Assembly: GCA_964589825.1 (NCBI GenBank)
Contig: CAZPUS010000003.1
Span: 75,314 to 139,313, forward strand
Direction of reading: 5' to 3'
Origin: CAZPUS01 sp964589825
GTDB taxonomy: Bacteria; Fibrobacterota; Chitinivibrionia; Chitinivibrionales; WJKA01
DNA: 64,000 nucleotides
Both the position numbers and the translations under genes were made by a program. The notes under the pieces were generated by a model. The model saw only the letters and a program-made list of their open reading frames with translations. It was not told the origin of the DNA and did no database searches. The stretch's first letter is position 1. Each line of letters begins with the position of its first letter. Positions 53,014 through 63,300 of this stretch are shown piece by piece.

Positions 53014-55179
53014 ATGCGTAACCAGGCATTTACAGAAGAATCCGTGGAGGAATTGCTTCGAAAAATACACGAAGTAAATCCAGCAGTATCGTCGGAACTT
53101 ATAAAAAGGGCATATCTCTTTTCTCTGGAAGCACACCGTCACCAGTATCGAAAGTCCGGGGAAGATTTCCTCTCCCATCCTGTTTCGGTCGCACTCATTT
53201 TGGCGGAACAGCAGCTTGACTCCACCACAATCGCGGCAGGCCTTCTTCATGATGTGCTGGAAGATACGGCTACATCATTCGATACTCTCAGACAGCAATT
53301 CGGTGAACAGATCGCCCATCTGGTCGACGGGGTCACTAAAATCGAAAAAATAGAATCAAAGACGATTGCTGAACGACAGGCGGAAACCTATCGAAAACTC
53401 ATTTTTTCGATGGCACACGATATTCGGGTTATCATCATTAAATTTGCTGACCGGGTGCACAACCTGCGCACACTCCATTTCCTTAAGAAAGAAAAAATCC
53501 ACGCTATAGCGAGAGAGACACTCGATATCTATGCGCCGCTTGCAAACCGTCTCGGTATGCAGCGTATCAAAGTAAAGCTCGAAGATCTCGCCTTTATGCA
53601 TCTGCATCCGCAGGAATACAGGGATATTGTCTCCAAGGTCGTTGAGACGCAATTTGACCGCGAACTACTTATCGATAATTTCGTCAATCCGATTCGTCAC
53701 CGGCTCGAGGAAGAGGGTATAAAGGCCACCGTGATAGGGCGCCCCAAGCATTTTTACAGTATCTACCAAAAAATGACCCTTTACAACCGGCCGTTTGAAG
53801 AGATATACGACCTTCTCGCTATCCGTATTATTACCGACTCGGTCAAGGAATGCTATTATACGCTGGGAATCATACATTCGCTGTGGAAACCCATTCAGGA
53901 ACGATTCAAGGATTATATCAGCGCGCCCAAAACCAACGGCTACCAGTCCCTGCACACAACCGTAGTGGGCGGCAACGGCAACATCGTCGAGATACAGATC
54001 CGCACGCACGAGATGAACCAGACCGCTGAAGAAGGCATCGCGGCGCACTGGATATACAAAGAGACAAACGGTTCTGTGATGAGCGATAAGGAAAACGCGA
54101 AACTCGGATGGCTCAGAAATATCATCGAATGGCAGAAAGAGCTGCCCGACTCGTCCGAATTTTTCGAGAATTTCAAAATCGATCTATTCAGCGAGGAAAT
54201 TTTCTGCTTTACTCCCAAGGGCGATCTTATTTCACTTCCGCAGGGAGCCACGGTACTCGATTTCGCCTTTGCGGTTCATACCGAACTCGGACTTAAATGT
54301 ATCGGCGCAAAAGTAGACGGCAAGGCAGTTCATCAGGATACCCCGCTGCAAAACGGGGCAACGGTCGAAGTGCTGCATTCTTCTCAAAAAGAGCCCTCAA
54401 TTGAGCAGCTCTCGGCAGTAAAAACGCCCAAAGCGAAAACGGGCATCAGGCGCAGGCTGAGGAACAAGCAGAAACAGGAAAGCATCGATCTGGGTAAAAA
54501 AGTCGTTAAATCGAATTACAAAAGCCTCGGGCTTTCAACCCCTTTTACCGACCATGTCGCCGACCTGCTGCAGCATCTGGGGGTAAACAACCTTGAAAGG
54601 CTTTACGAACTCGTTGGTAAGGGTGACATCGGGGTTGAACGTGTTATGCAGTATTTCAAATATATCCAGGTTAACCAGGCGATGCCCGGACGTATTGCCA
54701 CCAAACTGGCACGACGATTCAGCGGAGACCGGCACGCCGTGGTCGTGGGCGACAGCGACAATACCATGATTCGCTTTGCCAAATGCTGCAACCCGATCCC
54801 CCACGACAATATCGTCGGTTTTATTACAAAAGGCAGAGGGATCGTCGTTCATCGCGACAACTGCATCCACACGGAGTTGTTCCGGGAAAATGACGAAAGA
54901 AAAATAGGCGTGCGGTGGGATACACATGAAGACATCCATTTTATCGCTATACTCGAAATCGTCGCGCACGACTCCCCCGGGCTGCTGCACCAGCTCAGCA
55001 GTATATTCATCCATTTCGGGGCCAATATACGTGAGGCGGAAATAAAAACCACCGGTAAATATGCCCACGATATTTTCCGCATTGACATCAAAAACAAGAA
55101 TCAGCTCAAGCAGATTATCCGCAGGATCGAAAAACTCAAAGACGTTGAAAACGTGGTGCGCACAAAAAGAAATTTCTGA
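53014..55179 (+). CDS. rel: Bifunctional (p)ppGpp synthetase/hydrolase, RelA/SpoT family
   Basis: The enzyme makes and degrades (p)ppGpp in the stringent response. The 721-aa protein has an HD hydrolase domain with HRHQYRKSGEDFLSHP and HDVLEDT, both His-Asp sets being intact. The synthetase domain has RPKHFYSIYQKM, the YDLLAIRIIT site and EIQIRT. A TGS domain (EIFCFTPKGDLISLPQGATVLDFAF) and a C-terminal ACT domain (VAHDSPGLLHQLSSIF) follow. With both sites intact it should be bifunctional, as in single-Rel species. It is preceded by a 105-nt gap. Confidence 0.96.
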   Translation: MRNQAFTEESVEELLRKIHEVNPAVSSELIKRAYLFSLEAHRHQYRKSGEDFLSHPVSVALILAEQQLDSTTIAAGLLHDVLEDTATSFDTLRQQFGEQIAHLVDGVTKIEKIESKTIAERQAETYRKLIFSMAHDIRVIIIKFADRVHNLRTLHFLKKEKIHAIARETLDIYAPLANRLGMQRIKVKLEDLAFMHLHPQEYRDIVSKVVETQFDRELLIDNFVNPIRHRLEEEGIKATVIGRPKHFYSIYQKMTLYNRPFEEIYDLLAIRIITDSVKECYYTLGIIHSLWKPIQERFKDYISAPKTNGYQSLHTTVVGGNGNIVEIQIRTHEMNQTAEEGIAAHWIYKETNGSVMSDKENAKLGWLRNIIEWQKELPDSSEFFENFKIDLFSEEIFCFTPKGDLISLPQGATVLDFAFAVHTELGLKCIGAKVDGKAVHQDTPLQNGATVEVLHSSQKEPSIEQLSAVKTPKAKTGIRRRLRNKQKQESIDLGKKVVKSNYKSLGLSTPFTDHVADLLQHLGVNNLERLYELVGKGDIGVERVMQYFKYIQVNQAMPGRIATKLARRFSGDRHAVVVGDSDNTMIRFAKCCNPIPHDNIVGFITKGRGIVVHRDNCIHTELFRENDERKIGVRWDTHEDIHFIAILEIVAHDSPGLLHQLSSIFIHFGANIREAEIKTTGKYAHDIFRIDIKNKNQLKQIIRRIEKLKDVENVVRTKRNF

Positions 55180-55360
55180 TAGTCCATCGCCGTAACTCTG
55201 GTTGTATTTTCAGAGTAACCGATACTATTTTTTACGTACCACAGTAGAAAGGCGTATCGTAACCCGTGTCGTAAAGACCACTCCTCAGACCGGTAACCTG
55301 TTCTCGATAATTATCCTGGTACATATCTACTTTTTTTGAAAAGGGAGTCGACATCGTATT

Positions 55361-56308
55361 ATGAATGGTGATCTCAAAATTTTTTCCGGCAATGCGAACA
55401 TGCCGCTTGCAGAAGCTATTTGTTTAAATGCCGGTATTTCTCTGGGTAAATGCCAGATAAGTAAATTCAGCAATGACAACATTAAGGTTCGCATTCTGGA
55501 GAGTGTCCGCGGCAAAGACGTCTTTATCATACAGCCCTCTACCTGTCCGGTAAACGAAGGTATAATGGAGCTTCTTATTCTGATCGATGCGATAAAGCAC
55601 GCCAGCGCCGCCCGTATAACCGCTGTCACCCCTTATTTCCCTTACGTGCGCTCCGATAAAAAAGACGAACCGCGGATTTCCATTACTGCACGTCTCATGA
55701 TGGATCTTCTGAACACCTCCGGTGCGGACCGCGTAATGACCATTAACCTGCATGCCCCCCAGATTCAGGGATTTTCCCGCATACCGGTCGATCATCTGCT
55801 CGCGGGCAAACTTTTCTGCGATCATTTTCGGGAAGAAGGGGTTGAAAACAGCGTAGTCGTCGCTCCTGATGCAGGCGGCGTAAAGCACGCAAAATACTAT
55901 GCCTCATCGCTTCGTCTGCCACTGGCCATTCTCGACAAGCGACGAATCGATGACAGCGAGTCTCCCGAAGTACACAATATTATCGGGGACGTGCAGGGGA
56001 AACGGGCTATTATCGTTGATGACGAAGTGGCATCCGGCGGCTCTCTGATGGAAGCGGCGAATGCGCTTATCAAGTTCGGCGCAAAAGAGGTACAGGCCTG
56101 CTGCGTACACGGAGTGCTGTGCGGTAAAGCCATTTCCAGATTGCAGAATTCCGAATTATCCAAACTAGTGATTACCGATACGGTTTTTATTCCGGACCAT
56201 AAAAAAATCGATAAGCTGAAAGTAATCTCGGTTGCCGACCTTCTTGCGCAGGCGATAGTTTTTACCAATAAGGGTGAATCGATTAGCGGATTGTATCAGC
56301 AGTATTAG
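55361..56308 (+). CDS. prs: Ribose-phosphate pyrophosphokinase
   Basis: Prs makes PRPP from ribose 5-phosphate and ATP. The 315-aa protein has the PYFPYVRSDKK flexible loop, the NLHAPQIQGF segment, VAPDAGGVKHAK and a PRPP-binding loop AIIVDDEVASGGS. The more common loop is DDMIDTGGT; DDExASGGS occurs in some lineages. AAGGGAG lies 13 nt before the ATG. The 181-nt gap before it holds a weak ACTCTG/CAGAGT stem. Confidence 0.95.
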   Translation: MNGDLKIFSGNANMPLAEAICLNAGISLGKCQISKFSNDNIKVRILESVRGKDVFIIQPSTCPVNEGIMELLILIDAIKHASAARITAVTPYFPYVRSDKKDEPRISITARLMMDLLNTSGADRVMTINLHAPQIQGFSRIPVDHLLAGKLFCDHFREEGVENSVVVAPDAGGVKHAKYYASSLRLPLAILDKRRIDDSESPEVHNIIGDVQGKRAIIVDDEVASGGSLMEAANALIKFGAKEVQACCVHGVLCGKAISRLQNSELSKLVITDTVFIPDHKKIDKLKVISVADLLAQAIVFTNKGESISGLYQQY

Positions 56309-56350
56309 CCCACGGGTGCAGTGGACCCTGCATCGCTTTGGACCCTTTTC

Positions 56351-57325
56351 ATGCCCACATATACTGCAGGCCGCGACGAAGCGGAAAGTCGTCTTGACAA
56401 ACACGTCAGACGTACATGTCGGTTTCTTTCTCTCTCGGCGATATATAAATATATACGCACAGGCAGGATCCGAATAAACGGAAAAAAGAAAAAACCTTCT
56501 TTTAAAATATCCGAAGGTGATGAAATTTATATCGACTGTGATACGTCTCAGTTGAGCTCGCATCAGATCGATGATACTTCCGTACTAAACGCGCTGTATC
56601 AGTCAGATTATTATAGACACAATTTTTGTGTGCTTTGGGAGGACGAACATTTTATCGCCTGTGACAAGCCGGCCGGCATTGTCGTACATCCCGGCTCCGG
56701 GCATAAAAGAGGCGCTACCATGATCGATATGGTAAAGAGCTACCTGTTACATTCGCCCGGTCATACAAAAAATACTACCCCAAGCCCGGTTCATCGACTC
56801 GATAAAGAGACATCCGGAATACTGCTGTTTGCCAGGGATAAAAAAAGCGCCCGGGATATTCACCAGCATTTCAGATCTCAGCGGATGCAAAAGCTCTATT
56901 ACGCCCTGTGTCACGGTCATCCTCCTGATTACCGAGGAGAAATCACCGGCAGGCTTCAACGGACATACACAAGAAATGAAGGTACGGTTGTCACCACTTC
57001 ACAAAATGGAAAGCATGCACGTACCACGTACGAAACGCTGCAGCGATATCGGGATTTTTCTTTTCTCAAGCTTCGCATATCTACCGGGCGTACTCACCAG
57101 ATACGGGTACACTGTGCTTATTTAGGCTGTCCGTTACTCAATGACTCGAGGTATGGCGACACCAGTGCCCTTCCCTACGATGTGTCACGCTCAATTTCAT
57201 CTATGCTTATGTTGCACGCCGCAGAACTCGATTTTGTTCATCCGGTAAGTAAGATGCCCGTGCATATCGAATCCCCCCTTCCCGCACGTTTTGTTCACGC
57301 CAGGAATACGCTCGCCTCTCGCTGA
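56351..57325 (+). CDS. RluA-family pseudouridine synthase
   Basis: The enzyme isomerises uridine to pseudouridine in rRNA or tRNA. About the first 70 residues form an S4 RNA-binding domain (AESRLDKHVRR..ISEGDEI). The catalytic domain has HRLDKETSGILLFARD with the catalytic Asp, GKHARTTYE, and GRTHQIRVHCAYLGCPLLND. It could be RluC/RluD-like, but the exact target cannot be told. The ATG 56351 is preferred; a GTG at 56321 would add ten residues. It converges with the giant surface-protein gene, whose stop is 12 nt away. Confidence 0.92.
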   Translation: MPTYTAGRDEAESRLDKHVRRTCRFLSLSAIYKYIRTGRIRINGKKKKPSFKISEGDEIYIDCDTSQLSSHQIDDTSVLNALYQSDYYRHNFCVLWEDEHFIACDKPAGIVVHPGSGHKRGATMIDMVKSYLLHSPGHTKNTTPSPVHRLDKETSGILLFARDKKSARDIHQHFRSQRMQKLYYALCHGHPPDYRGEITGRLQRTYTRNEGTVVTTSQNGKHARTTYETLQRYRDFSFLKLRISTGRTHQIRVHCAYLGCPLLNDSRYGDTSALPYDVSRSISSMLMLHAAELDFVHPVSKMPVHIESPLPARFVHARNTLASR

Positions 57326-57337
57326 CCAGTTCGGGTA

Positions 57338-60300
57338 TTACGGTGCATAAATTATCTTGCGTTTAAAATGGGCACTGCCGCGTACCGCTTCGCCTTTTGC
57401 GCGCATCTTCAGTATATACATCCCTCCTGCCAGTGGTCTGTCACCGTACGAGGTACCATCCCATACAATGGAATTCATTCCCGGAGAGAGTCTGGAGACA
57501 TCGATTCGTCTTTGCCATACACAGCGTCCCATCATATCGAACATTTGAAACGAGAGCCGCTCAATTCCCGCATACGGCAGGTTGAATTGAATCCGCATTG
57601 CCGCATGCACCGGATTTGGATAACAGCGTCCAAGCTTTAGACGCAGCGATGTAAGACGTTCGCGTACCTGACGATGATATCCAGGCGTTCCAGCAACAAC
57701 CCACCTGTATTTTTTCGAATTCTTTTCGAGGACAAACCCACTGTCTGCACCAGAGCTTTTTTGGCCGGCAAAAACCGGATCGTACGATTTGACGAGGTAG
57801 CCTTCGGGCAGCATGGCATCCGTGATAATGTCATAGCTGAGCTGTTGTGGCTCTGCTCCGTGGTTTTCAAATACCAGTTCGAATGTCTCGCCATGTTCGG
57901 ATGATTTCGATTTAAGCACATGTCCGTAAACCGGTGATTGCGGATTACGTACCACACCGGCGCTTACCTTTGCAAATCCACGCGTATTGGCAAAATAACG
58001 GGAGTTTTCTATCTTTTCGTTGTACCCGCAGTAAACCGGTGCAAGCTCGTGTTTTTCTCCACATGTCGTGTGTACCGAGATCGACCAGTTTTTTGGGGGA
58101 TCCTGCGAAAGCCGCTTTGCATTACCGCCCTGATACGATGGGGCGATATTCGCGTTCACCGGAGGAATACGAAGCGTAACCGCGCTGTCGAGCACATTGT
58201 ATACGGTATATGCGGTATCAGGAGAGTTGACAATCCGTAGATCTTCAAAATAATCTTCATTCTCGAAATCGGGAAAACCGGCAAGAAAGATCGGTATACT
58301 CACATATCCGGTATCGGTTTTTCCCCAGCGATAGAACTCGAGTGAGTCGGTCACTGTGGCACGCGGACCGGTAGCCTCCAACACCTGCCACAGCATGACG
58401 TCGAAGCCAAACGGTACGGCAAAATCGTTCCATCCCGGATCCAGCGTTATCTCTACCGTATCGTCAAGCGCAAGCGTAATTCCGCTACCAAAGCTGGAAC
58501 TCACTTCATCTCGTGACTTTATCCAGATAATATTTCCCGGTTCGAACACAAACAATGAATCGGTCGATCCGGCGGGATCATACTCCACCCATTTGCTCTG
58601 CTGAGAGGCATTCCCTGCATACGATTCCCACACGAAAAGCCGCTGCTGCATAGAATCGTAGGTCCACTCCGGATTATCGAGCAGCCGCGACATCACCGCC
58701 GACACACTCTCTGGCGCCACGGTCAGCCGTGACGTTACATGCAGCGGAAACCACGTCCGCGGTTCAATAAACAGAGGATCGGACTGTTTTCGCAGCGCCC
58801 GGTGTGCCATATCTATTGTGTCACGATACACACCGTCATCCACAACCAGCACGGCCCGAACTCCGTTTGTCTGCACACCTCGTGCAGGAATACGCAACAC
58901 CAGCGTATCGACGGTATCACTCACTGTTCCCTGGGTGTCGACCGATGCGAATAATTCCTTATCGGGGGTTGCATAGTAGAACCACCACTGAACACCGCCT
59001 ACGTTATCCCCGAGTAGCAGCGTATCGACGATCATCGTCACCCCGGTATCCATAATACTGCCGCGTTGTGAAATGAACGAGGTGTCCGGTTTTTTTGCAT
59101 CAACCATCGCGACATATCCATACGTGAGGTCCGAAGTCTTGACGTATACCCTATTGTGTACCGTATCAAGCACCGCATCACGCATAATCGTCATACCGCC
59201 GGGTCTTGTCTGATACATGCGCACGCCAGACTCCGATGCACCGTCGGGTATCGAATCTTCACTGTAACGAACCCCGATGTAAAAAGCGGGATTGTCAAGC
59301 CCCTGGGCGAACTCGAATCCGGTGCCCACTATTTGGCTTCCGCTTCCTGTGACGGCATTATAATCCCGGTAGCGAATAGTATCCGCACGGCGCGCATAAC
59401 TAATCGACGGATCGGGCCACAATAGTACCGATTCATTAAATCTTTTGACCGTATCTACCCCGGACGCAAAATACTGCACCGTCTGCCAGGTAAACGACCC
59501 AACAGTAACGGTATCGCTGGATTGTGCAGTGGGCTCACGTGCCACGGTATTCTGTTTTCTATACCAGAGACATACCGAATAGACCGTATCGAACCGGCAG
59601 TCGGTGCGCAGAGGAATCCGCAGGGTATCGCCCTGTACCGCGCCTGATGGTATCGACGAGAACTGATCCGGCGCGTTCGGATCACAACTGTCCCCAAGGC
59701 TGTACGAATAGGCCCAGGAAAAGCTGTCGATATCGGCAGTGTCGACACGCCAGCGCACCACAATCTCCATAACGGACGTATCGAGCCACGCACTGTCTAT
59801 TACCAGCTCATTCTCGTAAGTGGTATCCACCTGAGCCTTCTGTGTTGTCGCATCGTCGGTTGCAGATTGCGACACAGGTGACCAGAGCCCGTGGTTGGCG
59901 ACCTGAAGCCCGAAGAAGTAGCGCGTATTCGACGCAAGATTACCCAGCGTATACGCGGTATCGCTAACCGCTACCATAATACTGTCATACGATTGGGAGG
60001 GTATCGACACCTGAAGCGGCACCGCACTTGCGGTACCATACCAGATACGGACGCTGTCGATTTCTGAGCCGACCGTATCCCATACAAGCCGTATTTCACT
60101 CGCACTCAGTGCCTGGGCAAATAGTGACACCGTGTTCTCCGGCCGCTGGTATCCGACCTTGAACGGCGCGACTACCGCGGTATCCCGGGAGACATTCCCA
60201 TTGGCTCCCACCACAGCAGCATAGATGTAGACATCCCGCCGGTCCCCTTCGAACTGGGACGCACGCCACACGATTCGGGAGGGATCCCCGGCGGACTGCA

Positions 60301-63300
60301 GCGCGGCAATACTCAGCGAGGTATCTCCGTTTGCGGCACCGCCTGCACTGAATGAATACCAGACAGAGACAATCGAATCCCTCTGCGCATCGAGCACGGA
60401 GACACTATCCAGTGTAAGTGCGACCGAATCACCTTCGAGATAGGTCCCGCTGATCACGAGCGGATTATCAGGACGCAGGGTATCCGTCATCAGCACCAGT
60501 GCACCGTTGTTTGGCTTGAAGAGAGTCCGCTTTTTCGTGTAATTGTGCCAATGAAGCGCACTCATGAACCCATAGTATACAGAATCGCCGCTGTAAGGGC
60601 TTACCTGTACGGTGTCAGAGACGATATCATTGCCCGTTGCTTTGAGCTGACGGGTATCGTATCCCGAAATCTTCTGTGAAGTCGCGGTATCAGCCGGGAG
60701 GGAATCCTTACGTGCCCATAATTCGAGTGTATCGATACGGTAATAATCAAACGGCGGTTCGGTTTTGCGATGCCGTGCGGTATCGATCAGCTGAATGCTG
60801 CTGAAGGTAATGGCAACAAGGCTGTCCGTTACATAATTTGCGGTGATACGTACCGGGTTCCCTTCCGGCGGAATCACACTGACATGATCGGTTCGTACAG
60901 TCGAATCGATGCCTCCGGGCCCGTAGGCATACAGCCGCACAGTATACGTTCCGGTATCGGCATACGTATGGGTAACCGTATCCGCGGTATCGGTACTGCC
61001 GTCACCAAAATACCATCGCAGCGAATCGACGCTCCCCTGAGATGAATCCCGAAACTGTATGGCATTGCCCTGGTAGACAGAAAACGGCTGATGGGGGGCA
61101 AACCGTGCATTGGGAGCACTATAGTAAGTAAACTGTGCAGTATCCGAGCTGCTTCCGACATTCCCCGCACTGTCAACGCCGTAGACCACGATTTGATACG
61201 TTCCCTGCGCAAGATTGGCATCGGCAAGGCCGTAGGCCCACTGGGTAGAGACGCTGCCGTAGCGGTGTACCGGGCGGTAGAGTCCGGTGGTATCGTAAAA
61301 CACCGATCCGTTCCAGAGATAGCCGTCCGGGTTGCGAATCTGCACCTTAACCGATTCAACACCCGCGGTCACATCCCATGCCGCACCGTAAATGCTGTCC
61401 GGCCAGCTTGACGTATTATAGGTTGCCGCCATTGCCACACTGTCTCCGGGCGGCGTCACGTCATACGTAATCGTATCATAGAACCAGTTGGTGGTATTAC
61501 TTACATCATCCATGAATTGTGCCCCAACCCGTTTTATCCCGTCTCCTCCGCTGCTGATATCGATGCTGTCATCTGTGGCAAAAGTTTTCCACTGAGTCGT
61601 ATCCGCCGCATGGTGAATCCGCATACTTTCGGTATCATCGGTATCGGCGGAGAGCGTAAGGTGCACTCTCGACTGTCGCGTAAACGCTCCTTCATCTATG
61701 GATATTGCAATGCCCGAAGGAGCACTGTTGTCATACGTAAAAGTTTGCGATCCGGGTGCCGATTCGACATTGCCCACATTATCGGTAGCACGGGACCATA
61801 CCGTGTAGGTGTGCCCGTCTGTCAGGTTCGCCTCTACCAGACTATACGACCACGTATTCGTTCCGCTCACCGAAAACCAGGTAACTGAAGTGAACCATGA
61901 ATTACCATTCCAGTATAAGCCTCCTGTACCAGCATCCTGATCCAGAATCTGTATCTCCACTGAAGAGACACCTGCGGCACTGTCCCCCGCGGTCCCCTCT
62001 ATACGCCCGGGCCACGTAGATGAGCTGTACGTCCCGGACGTCGTCACCTCGGACCACGGATCGCTGATGTCGTAAGTGGTACTGTCGGTTGCCCACGCAG
62101 AGGTATTGCCTGCCACATCCTTGAATTGCGCACCTATGCGGATTCCGTTATTGCTTCCTACATATGAAATATCGAAATCAAATACCGTATCCTGAAAGCC
62201 CTCCCATGAAAGATTCGCGGTATCAGACGTCACATCACCTATACGCATGCTTTCACCACTCGATATAAGTTCTATTGGAGGTGTGCTGTGGTTGGTAAAC
62301 CCGCTGTTATCGATAATATTGATAATCGCATTCACCGCACTCGTATCATACGTAAACCCCATGCTGTCGCTGTGGGGTGAAGGGATAATCCCTGCTGAAT
62401 CGATCGCCTTGATTTTGACGGTAAAGTCCTCACTACCACTTGATGGTAACCCTTTTGCAAGCGCCGAATCATGAAGCGGATATACCCAGTTGGAGCCACT
62501 CACAAAATGTGCCCCGTGATAGACCGAAGTCGCGGCATTCCAGTTACCAGCGTCTTCGTCCCACCATCCGCCGCCTTCTATCCGGATGCTTATTGCAACG
62601 GAATCGACACCACTCAAATTATCGGTGGCGGTAATCGTGATTGTATCCGGCCAAGACTCATCGTTATACACACCCGAGGCTGTCTCTATGACTCCGGTGG
62701 CATCACTCTTATCTATAACGAGCGTCGCCGTATCGGTAGCTGCGTTCCCCGCACTGTCCCAGCCGAACACCACTGTTTCGTAAATTCCGGGGTTGAGCTG
62801 ACTTAAAAGATTATCAGCCACCTGCCAGCTCGAAGCATCAGACATAGTCGCATTGACACTGTCGGTACTTACACGAAGGGTGACCGTCTCGAGCCCGAGA
62901 TCATCACTCATGGTACCGGACAACGGCGGTGTCTGATCGTTGGTCGCCATTCTCTGTGCAATGCCTACTGTGGGAGCACTGCCATCGTACACTACCGTGT
63001 CTGCACCGTATTGGTTCCATTTGTCCACGGAATTCTGTGCGACACTGTCAGGTATCCATACGCGGACCGCACCGCTGGATGCCGGTATAACAGTAACACT
63101 CCAGACTCGATCGGTTTCGACTTCCGTCCAATTGGAAAAACTGCCGTTTTCGACCCCGGCTTCACTCGTATTGAACGGATCACTACCGTTCATTTGATGG
63201 CTGAACGAGACCGTAACCGAACAGGGATCCGCACTCGTATACGCCTGATCCGCCACCGTATCTATCTGCACCGTTACGGTAACATCTGAAGAATCAAACG

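Noticed and set aside
55195..55225. ACTCTG/CAGAGT stem after rel
   Set aside because: Short stem without a U-tract; not a convincing terminator.
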